This document shows, piece after piece, positions 17,037-24,377 of a DNA stretch of 32,321 nucleotides (positions are counted from its first letter, which is position 1; each line of letters begins with the position of its first letter). Both the position numbers and the translations under genes were made by a program. The stretch is from contig JBFMCR010000030.1 of NCBI GenBank assembly GCA_040754425.1, forward strand, positions 1 to 32,321, given 5' to 3'. Origin of the DNA: UBA6918 sp040754425 (GTDB taxonomy: Bacteria > Pseudomonadota > Gammaproteobacteria > Burkholderiales > Thiobacillaceae). The notes beneath the pieces were generated by a model. It saw only the letters and a list, made by a program, of their open reading frames with translations, was not told the DNA's origin and did not search any database.

Positions 17037-17813
17037 TCAGGTCGGAAGCCCGCGCGGTTTTCTCGGTGCCCTTTCGAACAGGCGGTCATACAGGGCGCGC
17101 GGCATGCAGCGCATCAGGCTGGCCACGACGGCCATCTGCCAGGGAATGATGCTTTCCGCGCGGCGCTTTTCAATCAGGCGGGCGACCTTCGCCGCGGCCG
17201 CATCGGCCGACATCCTGAACGGCATGGGATAGGGATTCACATGCGTCATGGGGGTCTCGATGTAGCCGGGCGATACCGTAACGACACGAATGCCGGAAGA
17301 CTTGAGTTCCAGTCGCAAGGCTTCGAGATAGACACGGGCCGCCGCCTTGGACGCGGAATAGGCGCCGCCGCCGGGCAGGCCGCGAACCCCTGCCACACTG
17401 GCGATACCGCACAGCACGCCTCTTCCTTGCGCCTGCATGGGCGCGACGAAAGGGTGAAAAGTGTGTACCAGGCCCATGAGGTTGGCATCCATTACGGCCT
17501 GGAAGACCGGCAGGTCGGCAGCATTCTCGGTCAACGCGCCGACCGAGATGCCGGCGCAACCGATGACGACATCCGGCACCCCGGCCTTTTCGATGAACTC
17601 GGCAGCTGCTGCCTGCATGGCCCGGGCATCGCGCACGTCGGCCGTAAAGCAAAGGGCGTTGAGCCCTGCCGCAGTCTTCTGCAATGCATCGGCGCGTCGT
17701 CCACACAATCCCAGCACGGCGTTATCACTGCCGTAATGGCGTGCGAGCGCAGCGCCCAGGCCGCCGGATGCGCCTGTAATAAAGATGACGGGCGGTTTGC
17801 CTGCCTGTGGCAA
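17037..17813 (-). CDS. Short-chain dehydrogenase/reductase (SDR) family oxidoreductase
   Basis: A classical SDR with the cofactor-binding TGASGGLG near the N-terminus, GCAGISVG (NAG-like motif), the catalytic serine in IASVAG, and the YSASK catalytic Tyr-Lys pair. A PGYIETPMT segment follows. Substrate and cofactor preference are unknown. No ATG or GTG precedes the Rossmann motif. TTG 17813, 4 bp after the dsbA stop, gives 258 residues with the family's short lead-in. Another TTG at 17861 would add 16 residues and overlap dsbA by 44 bases. It belongs to the argS-SPOR-dsbA-SDR minus-strand run. The start is uncertain. Confidence 0.88.
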   Translation of the reverse strand: MPQAGKPPVIFITGASGGLGAALARHYGSDNAVLGLCGRRADALQKTAAGLNALCFTADVRDARAMQAAAAEFIEKAGVPDVVIGCAGISVGALTENAADLPVFQAVMDANLMGLVHTFHPFVAPMQAQGRGVLCGIASVAGVRGLPGGGAYSASKAAARVYLEALRLELKSSGIRVVTVSPGYIETPMTHVNPYPMPFRMSADAAAAKVARLIEKRRAESIIPWQMAVVASLMRCMPRALYDRLFERAPRKPRGLPT

Positions 17814-17817
17814 GAGA

Positions 17818-18477
17818 CTATTTGCGCAGCGGCCCGCTGCGCTCGCGGCGGGCGCGCTCAATGAGCTGGTCCAGCACCTCGAACAGGCGCTCTTCGGTAT
17901 AGGTCATGGAAATCGAGGTCAGGTACTTGCCGTCGACCATCAGCGTCGGCACGCCGGCGATGCCGGCATTGCGAGCAAGCTGGGCGCCTTTCATGGCGCG
18001 GGTCTGGACCGAGAACGAGTTGTAGGCGGACTGGAACCTGGCGGCATCCAGGCCCTGCTTTTTCACCCAGGCCAGCAGCTCGGCTTCGTTGTCCAGGTCC
18101 AGGTTGTCCTTGTGGTAGGCGCGGAAAACCTCGTCGTGCAGGCGGTGGAGCGCCCCCATGTCCTCTAGCGCATAACTAAGCTTTGCCGCGGGCAGCCAGC
18201 TCTGGTTGAGTACCGCGGGCACGGGGCGCAGCTTCACGTCGGCGGGCAGTTTTTGGGCCCAGGCGGAAAGCCCGGGCTGGAGCTGGCTGCAGTGCGGGCA
18301 GCGGTACCAGAAAAACTCCACGACTTCGATCTCTTTGCCGGTCTCCACCGGCAGGGGCCGTGCGAGGCGCCTGTAGTCGACGCCTTCCTCTGCGGGGTCG
18401 GCGGCGAGCGCGCCGCCCAGCATGAACAATCCGGCCAGCATCACCAGGGTGCGGGACAAAGCTCGGGACAGCTTCAT
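17818..18477 (-). CDS. dsbA: Periplasmic thiol:disulfide interchange protein DsbA
   Basis: This 219-residue thioredoxin-fold oxidase has an N-terminal signal peptide (about 1-25, cleavage after ALA-A), the active-site C60-P-H-C63 in WYRCPHCSQ, and a cis-proline loop GVPT. It introduces disulfides into secreted proteins in the periplasm and would be reoxidised by DsbB, which is not in the window. The start overlaps the stop of the upstream SPOR gene by four bases (ATGA). The pairing of dsbA with argS and a SPOR protein is common in betaproteobacteria. Confidence 0.95.
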   Translation of the reverse strand: MKLSRALSRTLVMLAGLFMLGGALAADPAEEGVDYRRLARPLPVETGKEIEVVEFFWYRCPHCSQLQPGLSAWAQKLPADVKLRPVPAVLNQSWLPAAKLSYALEDMGALHRLHDEVFRAYHKDNLDLDNEAELLAWVKKQGLDAARFQSAYNSFSVQTRAMKGAQLARNAGIAGVPTLMVDGKYLTSISMTYTEERLFEVLDQLIERARRERSGPLRK

Positions 18478-18971
18478 TGTTTCTCCTTGGGTAGGATTCT
18501 CACCAGCATGGTATCCATGCCGTTTTGCATGAGACGGGCGCGCGCGTCATTAAGTTCACCCAGGCTCTTGTAGGGTCCGATGCGCACCTTGTGCAGCATG
18601 GTCCCGCCTTCCTGGGCGCTGTGGATGTTCGCCTCGAAGCCGAGCAGAGCGAGGCGGGCCTTCATTTCATCGGCGTCGGCGGCGTTGCCGTAAGCTCCGG
18701 CCTGCAGGAAATAGACGGGACCGGCAACGGCCGGCACCGGGGCGCTGGCCGCTGTCTCCTCGCTTGGCCGGGTCTGGTAGAACTCGTACTTCGGGGCTTC
18801 CGCCGGCGCCACTGCGGACGCTGCGCCGGCGGGCTGCCTTGCCGCCTTGCCCGCAAACGGGTTGTTGCGCGTGACCACCAGGGCAACGGCCACGGCAAGC
18901 GCCAGTCCGACGAACAGTCCGACGAGAAAACCGCCGAGGAAAGGATTGCTTTTCTTGCTGCTGGCAGCCAT
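18474..18971 (-). CDS. SPOR-domain membrane protein (FtsN-like)
   Basis: This 165-residue protein has a short cytoplasmic N-terminus, one transmembrane helix (about 12-34), a proline- and alanine-rich linker with a KYEFYQT segment, and a C-terminal SPOR domain (about 85-162, starting VYFLQAGAYGN). SPOR domains bind denuded septal peptidoglycan, so a division or cell-wall role is likely. It resembles a short FtsN, but the name is not certain. Its ATG overlaps the argS stop by one base (TAATG), and its stop overlaps the dsbA start. Confidence 0.9.
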   Translation of the reverse strand: MAASSKKSNPFLGGFLVGLFVGLALAVAVALVVTRNNPFAGKAARQPAGAASAVAPAEAPKYEFYQTRPSEETAASAPVPAVAGPVYFLQAGAYGNAADADEMKARLALLGFEANIHSAQEGGTMLHKVRIGPYKSLGELNDARARLMQNGMDTMLVRILPKEKQ

Positions 18972-20734
18972 TACATTTTTTCCGGGGCTTTCACGCCCAA
19001 CAGGGTGAGGCCGTTGGCCAAAACCTGGCGCGTTGCCGATATCAGCGCGAGGCGTGCGAGCTTGAGCGCCTCGTCGTCGACCAGGAATTTTTCCGCGTTG
19101 TAGTAAGTATGCAGGTCGCCGGCCAGATCCTTCAAGTAATAGGCGATCATGTGCGGCGCCAGTTCGCGGGCTGCGGCCTCGACGATTTCCGGATATTCCA
19201 GCAGCCGCTTCATCAGCGCGAGTTCATGGTCCGAGACCAGCAGCTTAAGGTCGGCGCGGTCGAGCGCCGAAACATCGCCGCCCCATTCGGCCAGCACGCT
19301 GCATACGCGGGCATGGGCATACTGGACGTAGTACACCGGGTTGTCCGTGCTCTGCGACTTGGCGAGGTCGAGGTCGAAATCCAGGTGCTGGTCGGACTTG
19401 CGCAGCACGTAGTAGAAACGCGCGGCGTCGTTGCCGACTTCGCTCCTGAGTTCGCGCAGGGTGACGAAGGAACCGGAGCGCGTGGACATCTGCACCTTCT
19501 GCCCGCCGCGGTAGAGTACCGCAAATTGAACGAGCGCCACGGTGAGCCTGTCCGGGTCCAGGCCCAAGGCGGTGAGCGCCGCCTTCACGCGCGGGATGTA
19601 GCCATGGTGGTCGGCCCCCCACACGTCGATGATGCGGTGAAAGCCGCGCTCGTACTTGTTGGCGTGATAGGCGATGTCGGAAGCGAAATAGGTGAACTCG
19701 CCGTTGGCGCGCTGCACCACGCGGTCCTTTTCGTCACCGAAGGCGCTGGCCTTGAACCACAGGGCGCCGTCCTGCTCGTACAGGTGGCCGCGGTTCTTCA
19801 GCGTCTCGACTGCGGCCGCGACGCGCCCGGTGTCGAACAGGCTTTTTTCCGAGAACCACTCGTCGAACCCGACGCCGAATTCGAGCAGGTCTTCGCGGCA
19901 GTCGGAAAGCTGTTCGTTGAGGGCGAAGCCGTGGAAATAATCGTAGTCGGCGCCGAGCAGACTTTTCGCCGCGGCGATGAGCCCGTCCAGATGCGCTTCG
20001 TTCTGAGCCTTGGCTTCGGCGTCTCCGCCTGCAACCAGCTCGTCGTCGGGTCGCAGCGGCACACCGTCAAGGATCCGCCAGGGTTCGTGCACGTAGCGGT
20101 CGCCGTGCTCCTTGGCGATGGCGGCGGCCATCTCGCGCACATAGTCGCCCTGGTAGGCGTTGGAGGGAAAAGGCACGAGGATGCCGTGCAGTTCCAGATA
20201 ACGCAGCCAGGTCGACAGCGCGAGGATGTCCATCTGGCGGCCGGCATCATTGACGTAGTACTCGCGCGTGACGGCAAAGCCTGCGGCTTCCAGCACATTG
20301 GCGAGGCTGGCGCCATAGGCGGCGCCGCGTCCGTGGCCCACGTGCAGCGGGCCGGTCGGGTTGGCGGAAACGAACTCGACTTGAATCTTCTGCCCCTTCC
20401 CGGCTTGCGAGCGGCCGTACAGTCTGCCCTGGGTGCGGATAGTCTGCACCACCTGCGCCCAGGCCGCGGGTTTCAGAAACAGGTTGATGAAACCGGCGCC
20501 GGCGACCTCGGCCCTGTCCAGCAGAGGCGATGCGGGCAGGTCGGCGACGATGGCCCGTGCCAGTTCGCGCGGGTTCTTCTTCATCGCCTTGGCCAGGCGC
20601 ATGGCGATATTGCAGGAAAAGTCGCCATGGCCGGCGGCCTTGGGGCGTTCCAGTTCGACGCTGTCTTCCTGGCCCGGGGCAATGTTCGCGAGTGCCAGCT
20701 TCAGCAGATTTGACAGGTGTTCTTTCGGGGTCAT
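18971..20734 (-). CDS. argS: Arginyl-tRNA synthetase
   Basis: This 587-residue class Ia synthetase has the HIGH-type motif HVGH at residues 131-134 (SANPTGPLHVGHGRG) and a KMSKS-equivalent region near VQMSTRSGS. The C-terminal anticodon-binding DALR domain ends with NGLTLLGVKAPEKM. The frame stays open far upstream, but ATG 20734 gives the family N-terminus (MTPKEHLSNLL, with KAAGHGDFSCNIA following). A terminator-like hairpin with six Ts ends immediately before this ATG and leaves no clean ribosome-binding site, suggesting attenuation. It diverges from mltB and heads the SPOR-dsbA-SDR run. Confidence 0.96.
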   Translation of the reverse strand: MTPKEHLSNLLKLALANIAPGQEDSVELERPKAAGHGDFSCNIAMRLAKAMKKNPRELARAIVADLPASPLLDRAEVAGAGFINLFLKPAAWAQVVQTIRTQGRLYGRSQAGKGQKIQVEFVSANPTGPLHVGHGRGAAYGASLANVLEAAGFAVTREYYVNDAGRQMDILALSTWLRYLELHGILVPFPSNAYQGDYVREMAAAIAKEHGDRYVHEPWRILDGVPLRPDDELVAGGDAEAKAQNEAHLDGLIAAAKSLLGADYDYFHGFALNEQLSDCREDLLEFGVGFDEWFSEKSLFDTGRVAAAVETLKNRGHLYEQDGALWFKASAFGDEKDRVVQRANGEFTYFASDIAYHANKYERGFHRIIDVWGADHHGYIPRVKAALTALGLDPDRLTVALVQFAVLYRGGQKVQMSTRSGSFVTLRELRSEVGNDAARFYYVLRKSDQHLDFDLDLAKSQSTDNPVYYVQYAHARVCSVLAEWGGDVSALDRADLKLLVSDHELALMKRLLEYPEIVEAAARELAPHMIAYYLKDLAGDLHTYYNAEKFLVDDEALKLARLALISATRQVLANGLTLLGVKAPEKM

Positions 20735-20736
20735 AC

Positions 20737-20763
20737 AAAAAATCCGGGCCTTGACCAGGCCCG
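20737..20763 (-). terminator. Terminator-like hairpin in the argS leader (possible attenuator)
   Basis: Read on the minus strand, a perfect 7-bp stem CGGGCCT-GGTCA-AGGCCCG is followed by GA and six Ts, then GT and the argS ATG. It has the form of an intrinsic terminator. No minus-strand gene lies directly upstream that would need one. It also covers the position of the ribosome-binding site. Attenuation or translational control of argS is inferred. Confidence 0.6.
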
Positions 20764-20801
20764 AACCGGAATCATGTTGCGCAATTATACCGCGCCGGCC
20801 G

Positions 20802-20830
20802 CTTGCGGCCGCGGAACCGGCCGGCCGCAG
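20802..20830. repeat. GC-rich imperfect palindrome (argS/mltB gap)
   Basis: CTTGCGGCCG (20802-20811) is mirrored by CGGCCGCAG (20822-20830), with one base missing and a 10-bp spacer. The same half-sequence forms the perfect palindrome at 1-22. It lies in the divergent argS/mltB intergenic region. It may be a dispersed repeat or chance in GC-rich DNA. Confidence 0.4.
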
Positions 20831-20885
20831 CTTGCGGCTTATCGGCAGAGCGGCGTATGCTCGGCCTGAAAAGTTTGCAGAGCGC

Positions 20886-20907
20886 CGGACGAAACGCGTT
20901 TCGTCCG
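20886..20907. promoter_or_regulatory. 22-bp perfect palindrome upstream of mltB
   Basis: The sequence CGGACGAAACG followed by its exact reverse complement forms a 22-bp perfect palindrome centred on ACGCGT. It ends 13 bp before the mltB ATG. As DNA it could be an operator for a dimeric regulator; as RNA it could form a 9-bp stem with a CGCG loop next to the ribosome-binding region. No T-run follows on either strand, so a terminator is unlikely. Confidence 0.6.
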
Positions 20908-20920
20908 CATTTGACCAGCC

Positions 20921-22012
20921 ATGAAAAATTTCATTTTGCGCCTTGCACAGACAGCGTTGACGGCCTTGCTGCTGGCAGCCGCCATGGAGGCGGTTTGGGC
21001 ACAGCCCGCAAATTCCGAAACCTATGCGGACAGCGCGCAGGCACAGGCGTTTGCCGAGGAAATGGCGGAACGCGGTCTGGATGCCGCCTGGGTCCGGCAG
21101 ACGCTGGCGCAGGCGCAAAAACTCGAATCCGTGCGCCGCGCCTTCCGGCCGCCGGGCCCGCGACAGCGCAAGAACTGGCAGGCTTATCGCGGCCGCTTCC
21201 TCGATGCCGCCAGGGCCGAGGCCGGTCGCGAGTTCGTGCAGGCGCATGCCGAAGCGCTGGAGCGGGCGAGCAACCAGTTCGGCGTGCCGGTGCCGGTGAT
21301 CGCCGGCATCCTGGGGGTGGAAACCTATTACGGGCGTTTTACCGGGCGCTATCGCGTGGTGGATGCACTGGCCACGCTGGCATTCGACTATCCGACGGAA
21401 ACGGGGCGCGACCGTTCGCCCTACTTTCGCGAGCAGCTTGCCGAGTTTTTTACCTGGTGCGCGCATGAACGGTGCCAGCCCCTAAATGTGCGCGGCTCCT
21501 ACGCCGGGGCCATGGGCCTGCCGCAGTTCATGCCGGGCAACATTCTTCGTTACGGCAGCGACTTCGATGGTGACGGCAGGATAGACCTCGACAACCCGGT
21601 GGACGCCATCGGCTCGGTCGCGCGTTTCCTTGCCAAGCACGGCTGGGTACGCGAGCTGGAGCCGGTGTTCGAGGTCGATGTCGGCTCGGCGCAACTTGAA
21701 CCGCTACTGGCGCCGGACATCCTGCCGACGTTTACGCCCGATCAGTTGGCAGCCCATGAGTCGCAGCCGCTAAAGCCTTTGCCGGAAAAGGAAAAATACG
21801 CGCTGGTGGAACTGGAAAACGGCGAGGCCGACAGCGAATACCTGCTGGGCAGCCGAAATTTCTACGTGCTCACGCGTTACAACCGCTCGTCCTATTATGC
21901 GATGGCGGTGCTGCAGCTGGGCGAGGAAGTGACCGCCCGGGCCGCAGCCGTTCGGGACGAGGCGGCGCAGACCGCAAAGGCCGGCAGCACACCCGAGTGC
22001 AACGTCTGCTAG
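20921..22012 (+). CDS. mltB: Membrane-bound lytic murein transglycosylase B (MltB)
   Basis: This 363-residue protein has a signal peptide (about 1-27, cleaving after VWA) and an SLT_2-type catalytic domain. The catalytic glutamate is E134 in GVETYYGRF. An FTWCAHERC segment, the GSYAGAMGLPQFMP block and an EF-hand-like DFDGDGRIDL loop follow, as in E. coli Slt35/MltB. It cleaves peptidoglycan with formation of 1,6-anhydroMurNAc. No lipobox cysteine is seen, so unlike E. coli MltB it may be soluble in the periplasm. A 22-bp palindrome lies just upstream. Its end faces glcF with a 6-bp gap and no visible terminator. Confidence 0.94.
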   Translation: MKNFILRLAQTALTALLLAAAMEAVWAQPANSETYADSAQAQAFAEEMAERGLDAAWVRQTLAQAQKLESVRRAFRPPGPRQRKNWQAYRGRFLDAARAEAGREFVQAHAEALERASNQFGVPVPVIAGILGVETYYGRFTGRYRVVDALATLAFDYPTETGRDRSPYFREQLAEFFTWCAHERCQPLNVRGSYAGAMGLPQFMPGNILRYGSDFDGDGRIDLDNPVDAIGSVARFLAKHGWVRELEPVFEVDVGSAQLEPLLAPDILPTFTPDQLAAHESQPLKPLPEKEKYALVELENGEADSEYLLGSRNFYVLTRYNRSSYYAMAVLQLGEEVTARAAAVRDEAAQTAKAGSTPECNVC

Positions 22013-22018
22013 CGAGGC

Positions 22019-23239
22019 TTACAGCAATTCCACCCAGTGCCTGACCGGGGTCTGCGTACCCGATTGCAGGTGCGTGAGGCAGCCGATGTTGGCGGTGGCG
22101 ATGACTTCCGGCTGCGGCGCCGACAGATGGCTGAGCTTGCGCTCGCGCAACTGCGCGGAAATCTCCGGCTCCAGCAGGGAATAGGTGCCGGCCGAGCCGC
22201 AGCACAAATGCGATTCGGAAACCGGCAGTACGCTGTGGCCTGCCACGGCGAGCAGGGCTTCGACCACGCCGGTGATTTTCTGCCCGTGCTGCAGCGTGCA
22301 GGGCGAGTGAAAGCTCACCCGCTTACCTTCGCCGGGGCCGCGTTTTTCCAGCCAGGCACGCAATGCGGCCGCTTCCTGCAGCAGCACTTCGGACAAGTCG
22401 CGGGTCAGTGCCGAGACGCGCGCGGCTTTTTCCGCATAGGCGGGGTCGTGTTTCAGGTAGTGCCCGTATTCCTTCACGGTGACGCCGCAGCCCGAAGCGG
22501 TCATGACGATGGCCTCGATGCCGGCTTCGATGTGCGGCCACCAGGCATCGATGTTGCGGCGCATGGCGGCAAGGCCTTCCTCCTGGAAATTGAGATGGAA
22601 GGCGACCGCGCCGCAGCAGCCGGCGCGGGCTTCCTCGATGAGCGTGATGCCGATGGCGTCGAGCACCGTCATGGCCGCGGCGTTGATCTGGGGCGCGAGC
22701 GCCGGCTGCACGCAGCCGGCCAGGGCGAGCATTTTGCGGGGATGCGAAACCCCTCCCGCCGTCCCTTTGACGAGGGGGGAAGGCGGAATTTTGCCGGCAA
22801 GGGAATCCGGCAGCAGCGGCCTGACCATGCGTCCCAGCCCGAGTGCGCCGCCGAACAGTTTCCGCTGCGGCAGGATTTTCGCCAGCGCCCTGCGCTGCAG
22901 CCGCTGCAGGGGCGGGCGCGCCACTTTTGCCTCGGCGACGCGGCGGCCGATGTCGATGAGCCTGCCGTACTGCACGCCGGAAGGGCAGGTGGTCTCGCAG
23001 TTGCGGCAGGTCAGGCAGCGATCGAGGTGGGTCAGGGTTTTTTGCGTGACGCTGGCGCCTTCCAGCATCTGCTTCATCAGGTAGATGCGGCCGCGCGGGC
23101 TGTCGAGCTCGTCGCCCAGAATCTGGTAGGTCGGGCAGGTGGCGAGGCAGAAACCGCAATGCACGCAGGCGCGCAGGATGCGGTCAGCCTCCTCGCCGTC
23201 TGCGCTGCCGCGGATGAAATCGGCCAGATTGGTTTGCAT
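22019..23239 (-). CDS. glcF: Glycolate oxidase iron-sulfur subunit GlcF
   Basis: This 406-residue protein has two [4Fe-4S] ligand sets, C25-C28-C31-C35 (CVHCGFCLATCP) and C75-C78-C81-C85 (CLTCRNCETTCP), followed by two CCG domains (AGCCGAVAFH and LCCGSAGTYS). It passes electrons from the flavin subunits GlcD/GlcE to the quinone pool during oxidation of glycolate to glyoxylate. Residues about 151-167 (PPSPLVKGTAGGVSHP) do not look like family sequence and correspond to a palindromic repeat inserted in frame. A GAGGA ribosome-binding site overlaps the glcE stop. It is the last gene of glcDEF. Confidence 0.95.
   Translation of the reverse strand: MQTNLADFIRGSADGEEADRILRACVHCGFCLATCPTYQILGDELDSPRGRIYLMKQMLEGASVTQKTLTHLDRCLTCRNCETTCPSGVQYGRLIDIGRRVAEAKVARPPLQRLQRRALAKILPQRKLFGGALGLGRMVRPLLPDSLAGKIPPSPLVKGTAGGVSHPRKMLALAGCVQPALAPQINAAAMTVLDAIGITLIEEARAGCCGAVAFHLNFQEEGLAAMRRNIDAWWPHIEAGIEAIVMTASGCGVTVKEYGHYLKHDPAYAEKAARVSALTRDLSEVLLQEAAALRAWLEKRGPGEGKRVSFHSPCTLQHGQKITGVVEALLAVAGHSVLPVSESHLCCGSAGTYSLLEPEISAQLRERKLSHLSAPQPEVIATANIGCLTHLQSGTQTPVRHWVELL
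22756..22786. repeat. Palindromic repeat inserted in frame in glcF
   Basis: CCGCCGTCCCT (22756-22766) pairs with AGGGGGGAAGGCGG (22773-22786) around the loop TTGACG. In the glcF frame it encodes PPSPLVKG, a peptide typical of a small palindromic repeat found in many bacterial genomes. The repeat keeps the frame and sits in a linker between the Fe-S and CCG domains, where an insertion is likely tolerated. Confidence 0.65.
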
Positions 23240-23249
23240 TTCGAATTCC

Positions 23250-24287
23250 TCAGAACGCGGAGTACATCCGGCCCCGGTTCAGGATGGCGCGCGGGTCGAA
23301 CTGCCGCTTCATGCGCTGCTGGTATTTCATCAGTGCGGCGGGCAGCGGCGGGAACACGCCTGTGGATTTGTCGCCCGCGTAGATCGTGGCATGGCCGCCG
23401 TGCGCGGCGGCGCGCGCACGCACCTCGGCGGCCGGCGCATCGGACTTGAGCCAGCGCTCAGCGCCGCCCCAGGTGATCAACTGCTTTCCCGGCAGTCCGA
23501 GCGGCGGCGTGGCGGATGGCAGCGACAGGCGCCAGAGCGTTGCGCCGTCGCCGAAAAACGCGGCACCGTGGTCGCGCAGGCCGGCCCAGAACTCCTCCCC
23601 GCGCGGGTTCGTCTCCCCGCCGAGCTTGCGATGCGCGGCGGCGACCGCGCTTTGCGCGCCCGACAGGCGCACGGACAGCACGCCCGAGAGCCAAGCCGTG
23701 GCGGACAGGGGGAGCGGCCTGCCGGCCCATTCATTCATGCGGCGGATCGCCTCATCCTCGCCGCACTCGAACTGCAGCGTGAGTTCCGCCTGCGGGCGGG
23801 GAAGCACCTTGAGCGAGGCCGAGAGCAGCACGCCCAGGGTGCCGAGCGCGCCCACCATCAGGCGCGAGACGTCATAGCCCGCCACGTTCTTCATGACCTG
23901 GCCGCCGAACCTGAGGTGGTTGCCGTTGCCGTCGAGGATTTCCATGCCCAGCACGAAATCGCGCGCCGATCCCGCATAAGCCCGGCGCGGGCCGGAAAAG
24001 CCGCAGGCGAGCGTGCCGCCCAATGTGGAAGCTGGGCTGAAGCGCGGCGGCTCGAAACCGAGCATCTGCCCGTGCCGATCGAGCAGGGCCTCGATTTCGG
24101 AGAGCTTTGTTCCGCACTTCGCCGTCAGCACCAGCTCGCCCGGCTCGTAGCTGACGATGCCGCGAAGCGCGGATACGTCCAGCACCTCGCCCGCAATGTT
24201 TTCGCCGTACCAGTCCTTGCTGCCGCCGGCGCGGATCACCAGCGGAGCCTTTGTCGAACGAATGATTTCTTGCAATTCAGTCGGCAT
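23250..24287 (-). CDS. glcE: Glycolate oxidase FAD-binding subunit GlcE
   Basis: This 345-residue FAD_binding_4 protein is a shortened relative of GlcD. Visible motifs are VIRAGGSKDWYG, the FAD-contacting block STLGGTLACGFSGPRRAY, RDFVLGMEILDGNG and the GGQVMKNVAGYDVSRLMVGALGTLG-type segment (about 128-152). It ends DPRAILNRGRMY, the usual C-terminal sequence. With GlcD and GlcF it forms the membrane-associated glycolate dehydrogenase. It lies 10 bp from glcF but is separated from glcD by a 90-bp gap containing an inverted repeat. Confidence 0.95.
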   Translation of the reverse strand: MPTELQEIIRSTKAPLVIRAGGSKDWYGENIAGEVLDVSALRGIVSYEPGELVLTAKCGTKLSEIEALLDRHGQMLGFEPPRFSPASTLGGTLACGFSGPRRAYAGSARDFVLGMEILDGNGNHLRFGGQVMKNVAGYDVSRLMVGALGTLGVLLSASLKVLPRPQAELTLQFECGEDEAIRRMNEWAGRPLPLSATAWLSGVLSVRLSGAQSAVAAAHRKLGGETNPRGEEFWAGLRDHGAAFFGDGATLWRLSLPSATPPLGLPGKQLITWGGAERWLKSDAPAAEVRARAAAHGGHATIYAGDKSTGVFPPLPAALMKYQQRMKRQFDPRAILNRGRMYSAF

Positions 24288-24295
24288 GGTTTTTT

Positions 24296-24366
24296 ACAGG
24301 GAGGAAAGGGAGGCTCAGGGAGGGCTTTTTGTTGTTTTCCTCCTTATACCTCTCTTACCTCCCTGT
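24296..24366. repeat. Intergenic inverted repeat E (glcD-glcE)
   Basis: The 27-nt arms 24296-24322 and 24340-24366 match inversely at 21 of 27 positions; the outer 9 bp are perfect (ACAGGGAGG). Arms are built of GGGAGG-like purine repeats. It lies between two genes of the same operon and resembles the other intergenic repeats in architecture but not in exact sequence. The loop is T-rich (CTTTTTGTTGTTTT). Confidence 0.8.
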
Positions 24367-24377
24367 GCATCAGCATT

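Noticed and set aside
20735..21466. Long N-terminal extension of argS
   Set aside because: The frame is open but crosses the terminator-like hairpin and runs antisense to mltB; the family N-terminus begins at 20734.
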